DNA of 64,000 bases from Arsukibacterium perlucidum DSM 18276. Lineage in GTDB: Bacteria > Pseudomonadota > Gammaproteobacteria > Enterobacterales > Alteromonadaceae. The DNA lies in the NCBI RefSeq assembly GCF_000382165.1, contig NZ_KB907713.1, positions 1 to 64,000 of the forward strand, read 5' to 3'. The position numbers and the translations under genes were made by a program. Positions 14,751 through 23,507 of the stretch are shown here, in pieces. How positions within the stretch are numbered: position 1 is the stretch's first letter; each line of letters starts with the position of its first letter. Under the pieces are notes generated by a model. The model searched no databases, was not told where the DNA came from, and saw only the letters and a program-made list of their open reading frames with translations.

Positions 14751-17192
14751 ATGCGCTATTTCGTTTCGTTCAGCCGCCTACTGGCCGCTTTTAGCTTACT
14801 GGCTGCTTTTGGCCTGGCAGCTGCTGATTATCAGTCGCACCGCCAGCTTGGTAATCAGTTAGTGTTAACAACCAGCGACGGTGAGCTGGCCATTACCTTT
14901 TTTCAGCCACAGGTGGCCGAGGTGCATTACCAGAGCGCCGGGGTTAAGCAGTTACCTTCGTTTGCCATTGGCAGATCAGCGGCACCATTAACCCTGACGG
15001 TAGCCGATAATGGCGATCACCTGCTGTACCGCTCGGCAGAAATGCGGATTAAGATCGCCAAATCGCCGCTTAAACTGAGCTTTTACCGTGGCGAGCAACT
15101 GATCACCGAAGAGCAGCCCGGTTTTTTCAAAGATAACGGGCAGCTGGGCTTTAAATTCCGCTTAACCGAGCAGGAAAAGTTGTTCGGCGCCGGCCAGCGG
15201 GTGCTGGGAATGGACCGTCGTGGCCATCGCCTGCCGCTGTATAACAAAGCGCACTATGGCTACAGCACCGCATCAGAGCAAATGTATTTCAGCCTGGCCG
15301 GAGTGATGTCGAGCAACAAATATATGCTGTTGTTTGATAACTCAGCCAGTGGCCATATCGACCTTGGCAAAACCGCCGCCGACACCCTGGAGTTCAGCGC
15401 AGTGGCCGGCCGCAGTGCTTATATAGTAGTGGCTGGTGATAGCTTCCCCGAGCTTATTGATAACTACCTCACGGTTAGTGGCAAGCCGCCATTGCCGGCG
15501 CGCTGGACCCTGGGTAGCTATGCCTCGCGGTTTGGTTACCGCAGCGAGGCCGAAGCCCGGGCGGTGGTGCAGAAATACCGCGAAGCAGGCCTGCCGCTGG
15601 ATGCGATAGTGCTGGATTTATATTGGTTTGGCCCCGATATTCAGGGCCATATGGGTAATCTGGCCTGGGACCGCGAGGCCTTTCCTGAGCCAGAGCAAAT
15701 GCTGGCCGATTTTAAAGCCGACGGCGTTAAAACCATTTTAGTTACCGAGCCTTTTATTTTAACCAGCTCGAAGCGCTGGCAGGAAGCGGTAGCCGCTGGC
15801 ATTCTGGCCACCGCGCCGGATGGTAGCCCGCAGACCTTTGATTTTTACTTTGGTAATACCGGCTTAATCGACGTATTTAACCCGGTAGCCGCCGACTGGT
15901 TCTGGCAAATTTATAAAGATTTAGCCGAGCAGGGCGTAGCCGGGGTATGGGGCGATTTAGGCGAGCCGGAAGTGCATCCGGCTGATACTCAGCACCTGCT
16001 GGGCAGTGCCGATGAAATTCACAATGCCTATGGCCATCGCTGGGCCGAGCTGGTGTATCGCGGCTATAAGCGTAATTTTGCTGATACCCGGCCCTTTATT
16101 ATGATGCGGGCCGGCAGCCTGGGCTCGCAGCGCTATGGCATGGTGCCATGGACCGGCGATGTAGACCGCAGCTGGGGTGGCCTGCAGCCGCAGGTAGAGC
16201 TTGCGCTGCAAATGAGCCTGTTCGGTTTTGGCTATATCCACTCTGACTTAGGCGGCTTTGCCGGGGGCGAAGCCTTTGACCCGGAGCTGTATATCCGCTG
16301 GTTACAATACGGTGTATTTCAGCCGGTGTACCGGCCGCATGCTCAGGAGCATATCGCGCCCGAGCCGGTATTTCATAGCAAGCAGGTTATCGACACCCTG
16401 CGCCCGTACCTGAACTTGCGCTATCAGCTATTGCCGTATTTATACACCATGGCCTGGCAACACAGCCAAACCGGCATGCCACTGATGCGGCCGCTGTTTT
16501 TTGCCGATGAAGGCAACACCAACTATATGGACGAGACTAACAGCTACCTGTGGGGCGACGCCTTCTTAGTCGCGCCGGTAACCCAGCCTGGTGTGCGCAG
16601 CTGGCCGGTGAATATGCCGGATGGCGTCTGGTTCGACTTTTTCAGCGGTAAGCGGTATCAGGGCGGCGAGCTGACAGAAGTACCGGTGACTATTGATACC
16701 ATACCGGTACTGGTAAAAGCTGGCAGCTTTGTGCCGATGGTTGAACCTATGGCCAGCACTAAGGATTACAGCTCAGCCAGGCTTACTGTGCATTATTATG
16801 CCGACAGCAGCGTAAGCTGCGGCAAAGGCCAGATGTATGAAGACGATGGCATCAGCGCTAACAGCACGGAAAACGGTAACTATGAGTTATTAAATTTCTA
16901 TGCGCTTGACGATTCTTATACCCAGGATCATGAAGCGGGCCTGAAGCTGGAATTTACTCGCAGTGGTGGCGATTATACCGGTAAGCCAGATAGTCGCGAG
17001 CTAACGGTAGTACTGCATAATCAGCCTGGCAAAGCTGAAAGGGTTACGGTAAATGGCCAGTTTATTGCCATAGTAGCCCAACCCCAGCGCTTCGCCCGCC
17101 AGCAAAATGTGGCGTACTACGATAAAGCCAGCAAGCAGTTAAAAATTAAAACCCACTGGCAAGGCGATAAGCTGCAACTGCAGGTGCGTTAA
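14751..17192 (+). CDS. GH31 alpha-glucosidase or alpha-transglucosylase
   Basis: An 813-residue secreted enzyme with signal peptide (cleavage near LAAA, residue 25). An N-terminal beta domain is followed by a GH31 barrel: the nucleophile region GVWGDLGEPEVHP and the acid/base region PWTGDVDRSWGGLQ are both present, as are RMRAG-like MMRAGSLGSQR and substrate-site RPHAQEH. A C-terminal beta region (residues 600-813) completes the family plan. The GDLGEPE form of the nucleophile motif resembles the Cellvibrio 4-alpha-glucosyltransferase type as I remember it, so transfer rather than hydrolysis is possible. SD AGGAG overlaps the stop region of the preceding GH13 gene; the two form one operon ended by the hairpin at 17228. 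Confidence 0.87.
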   Translation: MRYFVSFSRLLAAFSLLAAFGLAAADYQSHRQLGNQLVLTTSDGELAITFFQPQVAEVHYQSAGVKQLPSFAIGRSAAPLTLTVADNGDHLLYRSAEMRIKIAKSPLKLSFYRGEQLITEEQPGFFKDNGQLGFKFRLTEQEKLFGAGQRVLGMDRRGHRLPLYNKAHYGYSTASEQMYFSLAGVMSSNKYMLLFDNSASGHIDLGKTAADTLEFSAVAGRSAYIVVAGDSFPELIDNYLTVSGKPPLPARWTLGSYASRFGYRSEAEARAVVQKYREAGLPLDAIVLDLYWFGPDIQGHMGNLAWDREAFPEPEQMLADFKADGVKTILVTEPFILTSSKRWQEAVAAGILATAPDGSPQTFDFYFGNTGLIDVFNPVAADWFWQIYKDLAEQGVAGVWGDLGEPEVHPADTQHLLGSADEIHNAYGHRWAELVYRGYKRNFADTRPFIMMRAGSLGSQRYGMVPWTGDVDRSWGGLQPQVELALQMSLFGFGYIHSDLGGFAGGEAFDPELYIRWLQYGVFQPVYRPHAQEHIAPEPVFHSKQVIDTLRPYLNLRYQLLPYLYTMAWQHSQTGMPLMRPLFFADEGNTNYMDETNSYLWGDAFLVAPVTQPGVRSWPVNMPDGVWFDFFSGKRYQGGELTEVPVTIDTIPVLVKAGSFVPMVEPMASTKDYSSARLTVHYYADSSVSCGKGQMYEDDGISANSTENGNYELLNFYALDDSYTQDHEAGLKLEFTRSGGDYTGKPDSRELTVVLHNQPGKAERVTVNGQFIAIVAQPQRFARQQNVAYYDKASKQLKIKTHWQGDKLQLQVR

Positions 17193-17227
17193 GCCAACAA
17201 CGACTTCCTGATCAAAAATTACCTGCG

Positions 17228-17267
17228 CCAAACAACAACCTGAGTTTTTACTGAGGTTGTTGTTTGG
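17228..17267 (+). terminator. Hairpin ending the GH13/GH31 operon
   Basis: A perfect 14-bp stem, CCAAACAACAACCT with AGGTTGTTGTTTGG, with a 12-base loop, 35 bases after the GH31 stop. There is no strong U-tract after it, so it could also act mainly to protect the message end. Confidence 0.7.
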
Positions 17268-17524
17268 GCAGTTGTCCTGCCGTTTTCCCGTACCAGATAT
17301 CACACCAAATTTATGTTGATTTGCTTAAACTTATTGCGTAACGTCATTTACAAAAAATAAGGTTTAATTTACACGTTATAAATTCGTAGGCATGACAAAC
17401 TTATAAGCTTGTTATGTTTGAGAGAAATTATAAGTAGAACGGAAATGCAAGAAAGCGCTGGCTGCAACGCCAATCTGCTGGGCGGTGGTCCAAGTCAAAA
17501 TCGAGAAAAAGGGACGTATTTAGA
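17268..17524. other. AT-rich intergenic stretch opening the accessory patch
   Basis: Together with the hairpin before it, this makes a 332-base gap without a gene. It is clearly richer in A and T than the flanking operons and holds several short T/A runs that could serve as promoter elements, but no hexamer pair stands out. No repeat, attachment site or RNA gene was seen. Confidence 0.4.
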
Positions 17525-18262
17525 ATGAAGAAAGTAGTCGTGTTCGCAATTGTGTTTTCAGTGGTTCTAATTTCGGCGTATAAATATTTTAATACAGCGG
17601 AGCGTAACTCTGATAGTCCCCACGATTTAGAAGTGAGGCACATGCCTAATGCTGAGTTGGAGTTGCAGCAAACTAAAGTTGATGCAACTGGAGACAGTCG
17701 GCAAGTCACCGGGAGCAGTGTTTTTATATCTATAGATGATATCGAAAAGTCAGTCGACTCTGCTGCAGAATCGGCCGGAGAAATGGGGAATGGTTCAAGT
17801 GCTCAAGAAAAAAATGTCTCATATGAGCTGGTGTTATGGTCTGAAGACTATAAAAAAGAAATATTTCTGATTGTAGATGAGAATATGCCCCAACATTCTG
17901 CTGACTTTATGAAGTTGTTAATAAACAAAAACAGTAGCCATATCAATAATAATGAGCTGAAACAAGACCCAGCTATAGATGAAAATTGGGCCTATATTAT
18001 GGAGCAGGATATCCGTAGTTTAATAAACCAACATCAACTAAAAGCGGAATTCGATATATTAAGTGTTACATGCAAACAGCTATCTTGCGAGATTTTGGGA
18101 ATTGAATACACACCACAGTCCTGGCAGAAAATTTATGTTAGTTTGCTTACTGCTTTGCCAAATGTAGTATTTCCAGATGTTGGTGGTACCCCATCCACTT
18201 TCAGTATAAACGAAGGAGCAAGAGATTTAGTATTTGGCCGTATTTCGTTTAAGAGAAGCTAA
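17525..18262 (+). CDS. Orphan protein with one N-terminal membrane segment
   Basis: A 245-residue protein of no family I recognise. Residues 3-20 (KVVVFAIVFSVVLISAYK) form a membrane anchor or uncleaved signal. A low-complexity acidic and polar linker follows to about residue 95, then a folded-looking region with a Cys pair CKQLSCEI near residue 185. That pattern (C, four residues, C beside a beta strand) is seen in several uncharacterised envelope proteins and may form a disulfide. Base composition is AT-rich compared with the GH genes on its left, which suggests foreign origin. SD is weak (AGGGAC well before ATG). Confidence 0.6.
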   Translation: MKKVVVFAIVFSVVLISAYKYFNTAERNSDSPHDLEVRHMPNAELELQQTKVDATGDSRQVTGSSVFISIDDIEKSVDSAAESAGEMGNGSSAQEKNVSYELVLWSEDYKKEIFLIVDENMPQHSADFMKLLINKNSSHINNNELKQDPAIDENWAYIMEQDIRSLINQHQLKAEFDILSVTCKQLSCEILGIEYTPQSWQKIYVSLLTALPNVVFPDVGGTPSTFSINEGARDLVFGRISFKRS

Positions 18263-18290
18263 CATCTGTTGCTATGAAGGAAGTGTATTC

Positions 18291-18419
18291 ATGGCTGACC
18301 ACCCTGTTTTTAAAATGGTCTTTGCCAAAGTTTATCCAATGTGTGTGCACAAAGCCGGGCGCAGAAACCGCACTAAAGCGGAAGTAGACCATATTATTTG
18401 CCGGCTTACCGGCATTTAA
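18291..18419 (+). pseudogene. Truncated DUF2200 protein gene
   Basis: ATG 18291, preceded by GAAGGAAG, encodes 42 residues beginning MADHPVFKMVFAKVYPMCVH and containing RTKAEVDHIICRLTGI before a TAA. This is the N-terminal third of DUF2200, whose members run to about 115-120 residues and continue after the LTGY/LTGI point. The rest is absent downstream: no frame in the next 80 bases resumes the family. So the gene looks cut off rather than frameshifted. Its position between an orphan gene and a toxin-antitoxin pair fits a patch of repeated insertions and losses. Confidence 0.75.
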
Positions 18420-18503
18420 TTATTATCTGCCCCTAATTTTCGTTTCTTGACGGCACCTTTAAACAGGTGCTATTAATGGCCCTGTTGACTAAGGGGTGGT
18501 AAA

Positions 18504-18773
18504 GTGCAAACCAAATTTTCGGAGGATGTTATTCCTCTTTCTGATCTGAAGGTCAATCCTGGCAAAGTGGTGGGCCGTGCCAATGAAACTCATCGGCCTA
18601 TCCTGCTAACCAGCCGGGGCCGTGGTGTTGCCGTAGTGCAAGGTATTGAAGATTATGAAAAAACGGCTGAAGAGCTGCTTTTCGTCAAAGCTGTAGCTAA
18701 AGGTTTGGCTGATATCCGGGAAGGCGATACCGTTAGCCTGGATGAGGCTAAAAAGATACTTGGTGTGCCATAA
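18504..18773 (+). CDS. Type II antitoxin, Phd/YefM family
   Basis: An 89-residue protein starting at GTG 18504, with AAGGGG upstream. The N-terminal fold (EDVIPLSDLKVNPGKVVGRA, RPILLTSRGRGVAVVQGIEDYE) is the DNA-binding Phd/YefM domain, and the C-terminal 25 residues are the flexible toxin-binding tail. Such antitoxins neutralise the partner toxin and repress their own operon. The toxin gene starts directly after the stop codon. A small GCACCT/AGGTGC hairpin at 18453-18470 lies before it and may be part of the operator or the end of the preceding transcript. Confidence 0.88.
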   Translation: MQTKFSEDVIPLSDLKVNPGKVVGRANETHRPILLTSRGRGVAVVQGIEDYEKTAEELLFVKAVAKGLADIREGDTVSLDEAKKILGVP

Positions 18774-19073
18774 GTGCAACTTGTTATTGCGCGGTCTGCG
18801 TTAAACGATTTGCTGGAGATTAAGGCTTACTACACAGCACAGGGCGTTCCGGAAATCGGCCAGCGATTCGTTAGTACTATTCTGGAAAAGGCGCAAAAGC
18901 TGACAGATCAGCCAGACTCTGGCAGGCAAGTGCCTGAGTTTTATCAACAGCAAATTCGCGAACTTATTTATCCGCCGTTTCGGATTGTCTACCTGCGACA
19001 TGCCTCGGTAGTCAGCTTGATCCGGGTCTGGCGCACTGAAAGAATACTTTTACTGCCTGATGACGAAGCATAA
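18774..19073 (+). CDS. Type II toxin, RelE/ParE family
   Basis: A 99-residue protein starting at GTG 18774, which abuts the antitoxin TAA with no gap. The opening LVIARSALNDLLEIKAYY, the GRQVPEF segment and the REL.YPPFRIVYL strand followed by RVWRTER are typical of the ParE branch. ParE toxins poison DNA gyrase; RelE relatives cut mRNA on the ribosome. The absence of the RelE catalytic Lys/Arg set cannot be judged with confidence by eye, so the target is left open. It is complete and in frame with a complete antitoxin, so the module is probably functional. Confidence 0.85.
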   Translation: MQLVIARSALNDLLEIKAYYTAQGVPEIGQRFVSTILEKAQKLTDQPDSGRQVPEFYQQQIRELIYPPFRIVYLRHASVVSLIRVWRTERILLLPDDEA

Positions 19074-19133
19074 AAGTAAGCTCGCTGAAGAATTAAAAAG
19101 CTACCATTGCCTGTCGATTTGGCAGTCAGCTGT

Positions 19134-19295
19134 ATGACTAACTATGCTATCTCAGCATACAGGAGCATATTTATCAGCAACAACAATAGCGAAGCCCGAC
19201 AGAGAGGGCTAATTGTGTTGGCAGCCTTTATTGGCGGCGTGCTTATTTTAAGCTTTGGCGTAGCTATTGGTACGTCTTTGGCTGAATTGTACTAA
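19134..19295 (+). CDS. Possible small single-span membrane protein
   Basis: ATG 19134 gives 53 residues with one hydrophobic helix near the C-terminus (GLIVLAAFIGGVLILSFGVA) after a polar segment. The ribosome-binding site is weak and I know no family, so this may or may not be expressed. Confidence 0.35.
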   Translation: MTNYAISAYRSIFISNNNSEARQRGLIVLAAFIGGVLILSFGVAIGTSLAELY

Positions 19296-19375
19296 TCTTG
19301 TCGCTGATTTAAATAAAAACCTTTTGTGACTCTTGGGAATATACCAGCTGCAATTTAAACAATTGGAGATTAAAA

Positions 19376-19771
19376 ATGATTAAATTAGCGACCTGCCTGT
19401 TACTTTGTGGATTAGTGATCAGCTGTGCCGCGCCGTCATCGCATGTGATTACTGGTGAGGTTAGAGCGGCAACGTTAGCCTCCGATGTTGCTATTTATAC
19501 TGAGCAGCCAGCAAAATTCAGCGAAATAGCCATTGTCTCTGCTACCAATACCCGTTCACTGAACGCTGCTGATCAGGCAGCCATTGATGACATTATTAAT
19601 GCACTGCAGTCGGAAGCTGCAGCACTGGGGGCCAATGGTATTATTGTAACCAGTGTCTCGGAACAGCTGATAACTGACCGGGTATACAGTTTCGATGGGG
19701 TGCAGGGCAGTGTCAGAGATGTCGAAAAATTACAGAAAACTGCGCAGGGTTTAGCCGTATTTATTGAGTAA
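19376..19771 (+). CDS. Small lipoprotein of unknown function
   Basis: A 131-residue protein with a lipoprotein signal (LVISC, Cys17) and good SD (TTGGAG). The mature part holds AKFSEIAIVSAT and a conserved-looking LQSEAAALGANGIIV helix-strand unit, seen in several small envelope lipoproteins related to the YbjQ/heavy-metal-binding fold by style. I cannot assign it. The next gene starts 142 bases on. Confidence 0.65.
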   Translation: MIKLATCLLLCGLVISCAAPSSHVITGEVRAATLASDVAIYTEQPAKFSEIAIVSATNTRSLNAADQAAIDDIINALQSEAAALGANGIIVTSVSEQLITDRVYSFDGVQGSVRDVEKLQKTAQGLAVFIE

Positions 19772-19912
19772 ATACTCAATAAATAACCCTAGCTACCGCT
19801 GAGCCCATCGATCGCAAACGTTCCCCACCGCTCTTGGCTTTGTTGGATATCGAACATACCCATGCAAGCAATTTGGGTATGCTTGGCATAAGCAAAGTTG
19901 AAGGAGCTGAAT

Positions 19913-20692
19913 ATGAGTATTGCCGGTAAAGTTGCACTGATAAAAGGCGGTGGACAAGGGATCGGTCGCGGTATTGCGCTGCGTCTGGCAAACGACGGCG
20001 CGGATATAGCGATTGTTGATGTTAACGACGAAAAGGCAGCCGCGGTGGCTGATGAAGTACGGGCTCTCGGTCGCAAAGCGACGACTTTTAAAGCTGACGT
20101 AACGAAACGGCAACAGGTTTATGCCGCAATCGACCATGTTGAACAGGAACTGGGCGGCTTTGACATTATGGTGAACAACGCGGGCATTGCCAGTATTCAG
20201 TCTATCGCTGAGATCACCCCCGAACAAGTTGAAAAGACTTTTAAGGTTAATGTTCAGGGCGTTTTGTGGGGCATTCAGGCTGCTGCTGCAAAGTTTAAGA
20301 GCCGTGGACACAAAGGCAAAATCATCAACGCATCATCTATTGCCGGCCATGAAGGTTTTGCCTTGCTGGGCGTGTATTCGGCGACCAAATTTGCGGTACG
20401 TGCTCTGACGCAGACGGCGGCTAAAGAGTTTGCGAGTGATGGCATCACGGTAAATGCATACTGCCCCGGGGTTGTTGGCACCGATATGTGGATAGAAATT
20501 GACCGGCGTATGGCCGAGATTACCGGTGCTAAGGTCGGCGAAAGCTACGAAAAGTTCGTCGGTGGCATTGCACTGGGCCGCGCGCAAACGCCCGAAGATG
20601 TAGCGGCTTTCGTTTCTTATTTAGCCGGCCCCGATTCCGACTATATGACAGGACAAGCCCCCTTAATTGATGGCGGGCTGGTTTATCGCTGA
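19913..20692 (+). CDS. Short-chain dehydrogenase, acetoin(diacetyl) reductase-like
   Basis: A 259-residue NAD(P)-dependent oxidoreductase. The start at ATG 19913 is chosen for AAGGAG six bases before it. Features: nucleotide motif GGGQGIG, acidic residue after the second strand (VDVN) favouring NAD, NNAG, catalytic Ser in SSIAGHEGF and YSATK. It closely resembles BudC-type enzymes that interconvert acetoin/diacetyl and 2,3-butanediol, including [10 protein letters not shown]. One oddity: the residue before the glycine motif is Lys (IKGGGQG), where family members usually have Thr. No acetoin synthesis genes adjoin it. Confidence 0.82.
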   Translation: MSIAGKVALIKGGGQGIGRGIALRLANDGADIAIVDVNDEKAAAVADEVRALGRKATTFKADVTKRQQVYAAIDHVEQELGGFDIMVNNAGIASIQSIAEITPEQVEKTFKVNVQGVLWGIQAAAAKFKSRGHKGKIINASSIAGHEGFALLGVYSATKFAVRALTQTAAKEFASDGITVNAYCPGVVGTDMWIEIDRRMAEITGAKVGESYEKFVGGIALGRAQTPEDVAAFVSYLAGPDSDYMTGQAPLIDGGLVYR

Positions 20693-20837
20693 AATTAGCA
20701 GAAGCAGCGGGAAAAAGGGGGGGTGTTGTTAGCCAATCTCCAAAGGTATCATTGGCGGATGCGTGCTAGCCTTGGGAAGTATGCGGCGTTACCAGCGAGC
20801 AAATTGCCGGGTTGACGGGTTAACGGCTAATGCCGGA

Positions 20838-22322
20838 TCAGCCGGTTGTCATCTGCTGCGGGAAATGTTGCTTCACCAGTTGTTGCAGCTGACTGGCGAT
20901 ATGCCCGGCATGATAACGCTGCAGTTGCGGCGGCAACGGTTTTAAACTGGCAGCATCGGGAAAGATACCGTAGCCGCTGAGCAGACATTGCCAGGACAGC
21001 AGCGGATAGTGCTGACCTATTTGCTGGCGACGAAGCTCATCGCTCAGGGCCTCACCGCTATGCCATACTGCTAACAGTTGTTGCAGCGAATCCGACAACT
21101 GCTGATTGGCGGCATTGGCGCGCCAGTACTCGGTATCGGTGCGGCTGTTTACTTTATAGTGGCAGACAATGTAATCCCGGATACCATCGAACCGGCCATT
21201 AATATACTGATTAAACGCCTGTCTGGCGCCTGCCGCAGGCTGACCTGCCTGCCAGTGCTGAATAAAACGGTTAACCGTTTCCTGTACCAGCAGCAGGGCT
21301 GTGGCCTCCAGCGGTTCAATAAAACCCTGCGCCAGGCCCACCGCCAGACAATTGCGCTGCCAGCTGTTAGCAACCCGGCCCACTTTCATTTGCAAATGAC
21401 GGGTGCTGATATCTGCATCCAGTAAGCCTAACTCACGTCTTAGTTCCGTTTCCGCCTGATCGGCACTGATATAATGCTGGCTGTAAACATAGCCATTGCC
21501 AACCCGGGAGGTAAGTGGAATATGCCAGCGCCAGCCATATTGCATCGCTGTTGCCGTCGTTTGCGGCCTGGGTTGCTGCCCTACCGGGGTGGCTATGGCA
21601 ACAGCAGCGTTATTAAATAGGTTATCGGCATAGCTGATAAAAGGCTCGGCCAGTGCTTGTTGCAGTAAGCGGCCATGAAAACCGGAACAATCGACAAAAA
21701 AATCGCCGGCTAAAGTCAGGCCATCGACACAGTGTAAGCTTGCAATGTCGCCGCCGGGGGTAAGGCGAACCTGACTTACCTGGTTAACCAGATGAGTGAC
21801 ACCGCGGCTGACCGCCTGCTGCTGTAACAACTTACCCAACAGACCGGCATCAAAATGATAAGCATAATCCAGGGCAAAAGGCGCTGTGTCGCTTAGTGGC
21901 AGCCGCCGCAATTGGGCCAGCTGACTGGCCAGAAAATAGCTGTCGGGGTGGGCATCGGCCGCCATGCCTTTGCGTCTTAGCACGCCGTTGAAATAGCAGC
22001 CTTTGGCCGTTTCATCGTCTATTGCGCTGGGAAAAGGGTGAAAATAGTGGTCAAAACCCGCTTTAGTTGACCAGCCCTGAAAGCGAATGCCTGTTTTGTA
22101 TGTAGCATGGCACTGTGGCATCCAGTTTGTCTCGGCCAACCCGAGTTTTTCAAATAGCAGCCGCAGTTGCGGGGTAGCGCCTTCACCGACACCGATGGTA
22201 CCTATCTGGGGGGATTCTAACAGGCTGATTTGCCAGTTGGCCGGTAATGCCAGCGCCAGCAAGTTAGCGCATATCCAGCCAGCAGTGCCCCCGCCCAGAA
22301 TAATCAGTTGTTGTGGTTGCAT
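20838..22322 (-). CDS. Tryptophan halogenase-like flavoprotein
   Basis: A 494-residue enzyme. Start at 22322 (ACAGG before ATG) puts the FAD motif GGGTAGW at the very front. The family Lys is in TYKTGIRFQGW, and the WxWxIP signature is present as WRWHIP. GLAQGFIEPLEATALLLVQ carries the conserved flavin/substrate-loop region with the proposed catalytic Glu. Confirmed members chlorinate tryptophan using FADH2, but most genomic copies in Alteromonadales, Caulobacterales and Xanthomonadales sit with TonB-dependent receptors, SapC and glycan enzymes and have no known substrate. Here its upstream region is shared with an esterase/cyclomaltodextrinase operon and contains a LacI-type palindrome, linking it to maltodextrin use. 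No receptor or SapC gene adjoins. Confidence 0.87.
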   Translation of the reverse strand: MQPQQLIILGGGTAGWICANLLALALPANWQISLLESPQIGTIGVGEGATPQLRLLFEKLGLAETNWMPQCHATYKTGIRFQGWSTKAGFDHYFHPFPSAIDDETAKGCYFNGVLRRKGMAADAHPDSYFLASQLAQLRRLPLSDTAPFALDYAYHFDAGLLGKLLQQQAVSRGVTHLVNQVSQVRLTPGGDIASLHCVDGLTLAGDFFVDCSGFHGRLLQQALAEPFISYADNLFNNAAVAIATPVGQQPRPQTTATAMQYGWRWHIPLTSRVGNGYVYSQHYISADQAETELRRELGLLDADISTRHLQMKVGRVANSWQRNCLAVGLAQGFIEPLEATALLLVQETVNRFIQHWQAGQPAAGARQAFNQYINGRFDGIRDYIVCHYKVNSRTDTEYWRANAANQQLSDSLQQLLAVWHSGEALSDELRRQQIGQHYPLLSWQCLLSGYGIFPDAASLKPLPPQLQRYHAGHIASQLQQLVKQHFPQQMTTG

Positions 22323-22412
22323 AGCCTGTCCGCTGCCAGAAACTACCCTATTGATACACCGCGGCCACAATATTAGCAACTACAGTTAATACGCAAACCC
22401 CGGGGTATATGA

Positions 22413-22428
22413 CTGCAAACGTATGCAG
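22413..22428. promoter_or_regulatory. Candidate LacI-family operator between divergent genes
   Basis: CTGCAAACGTATGCAG is an imperfect 16-base palindrome with core TGCAAACGTATGCA, one base off the sites at 12679 and 29678. It lies about 90 bases from each divergent start (22322 and 22512), so one site could control both directions. Confidence 0.65.
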
Positions 22429-22511
22429 CTTGCATTGCAACAGGCTGCTGTTTATGGTTTAGCCTAACATTCGGCGAGTGCTGCTGATTTAAAACAAATA
22501 AGGGCTGACGG

Positions 22512-23507
22512 ATGCGTTTATGGCAATTTTGGCTACTTGCCGGGCTGGCAGCGCTGAACTTATCAGCCAGTGCCAGTGCGGTGGCGAATACGCAGACAAA
22601 TACTGAGAAGAGCTCGCCACCGGCGCTACCTCAGGTGAACTATGGCAGCCTGGTTCGGCTTCCGGCGTTGCTATCAGCCTATGTACCAGAACGGCCAATT
22701 GATGTCTGGTTGCCAGAGGGGTATAACAGCCAGCAGCGCTATGCAGTCCTTTATATGCACGATGGTCAGATGCTGTTTGATGCCAGCCAGACCTGGAATG
22801 GCCAGAGCTGGCAGCTGGCAGAAACGGCACAGCGCCTGCAGCAACAAGCGCTGGTCAGGCCTTTTATTGTGGTGGCAGTGCATAACGCCGGCGCAGCGAG
22901 ACATAGTGAATATTTTCCCCAGCAACCTTTTCTGAGTTTGCCTGCTGCCACCCGGCAGCAATTGTACCAGCTGGAGCGCTCGCCTGGCGTCAAATTGTTT
23001 GCAGGCAGGGTTTATTCAGATAATTACCTGAAATTTCTGGTTACAGAGCTTAAACCTTACATTGATCAACATTTTGCAACGGATTCCAGCCAGCCCGCGA
23101 CGTTTATAATGGGTTCCAGCATGGGCGGCTTGATTTCCTGGTATGCCCAGACAGTCTACCCGCAGGTATTTGGTGGCGCGGCGGCATTATCCACTCACTG
23201 GCCCGGTATTTTTAGCGTTGAGGACAACCCTGTGCCGCAAGCTTTTTTAACCTATCTGGCCGGGCATTTACCGGCGCCCGGACAACATAAATGGTACTTC
23301 GATTATGGTGATCAAAGCCTGGATGCTCTCTATCCGCCATTGCAGCAACAGGTAGATCAGCTGTTCCGTCGAAAACAATTCAGCGCGCCGCTGTGGCGAA
23401 GTGAGTTGTTTGCCGGCGCTGATCACAGCGAAAACTCTTGGGCGGCTCGTTTGGCAGAGCCTTTAACATTCTTACTGGCAGCGCCAGTGCAGCAGGTGAC
23501 AAAATAA
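22512..23507 (+). CDS. Secreted alpha/beta-hydrolase (esterase D/IroE-like family)
   Basis: A 331-residue protein with signal peptide (MRLWQFWLLAGLAALNLSASASA). The PF00756-type fold shows RPIDVWLPEGY, YAVLYMHDGQMLFD, the nucleophile elbow GSSMGG and a late GADHSENSWAARL with the catalytic His. Family members cut ester bonds of siderophores, S-formylglutathione or acetylated carbohydrates, and some copies accompany glycan-use loci. Its TAA overlaps the ATG of the cyclomaltodextrinase gene, so both proteins are made together. An acyl-sugar deacylase role is inference from that context. Confidence 0.82.
   Translation: MRLWQFWLLAGLAALNLSASASAVANTQTNTEKSSPPALPQVNYGSLVRLPALLSAYVPERPIDVWLPEGYNSQQRYAVLYMHDGQMLFDASQTWNGQSWQLAETAQRLQQQALVRPFIVVAVHNAGAARHSEYFPQQPFLSLPAATRQQLYQLERSPGVKLFAGRVYSDNYLKFLVTELKPYIDQHFATDSSQPATFIMGSSMGGLISWYAQTVYPQVFGGAAALSTHWPGIFSVEDNPVPQAFLTYLAGHLPAPGQHKWYFDYGDQSLDALYPPLQQQVDQLFRRKQFSAPLWRSELFAGADHSENSWAARLAEPLTFLLAAPVQQVTK

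Noticed and set aside
17513..17524. ACGTATT before the orphan gene considered as a fourth LacI-type site
   Set aside because: Only a half-site with no matching left arm.
18453..18470. GCACCT/AGGTGC hairpin considered as part of an integron attC site
   Set aside because: No GTTRRRY / RYYYAAC pair at matching spacing around it, and neighbouring genes do not have cassette layout.
20275..20587. Open frames opposite the short-chain dehydrogenase
   Set aside because: The dehydrogenase has all its motifs in frame; the antisense frames show no domain.
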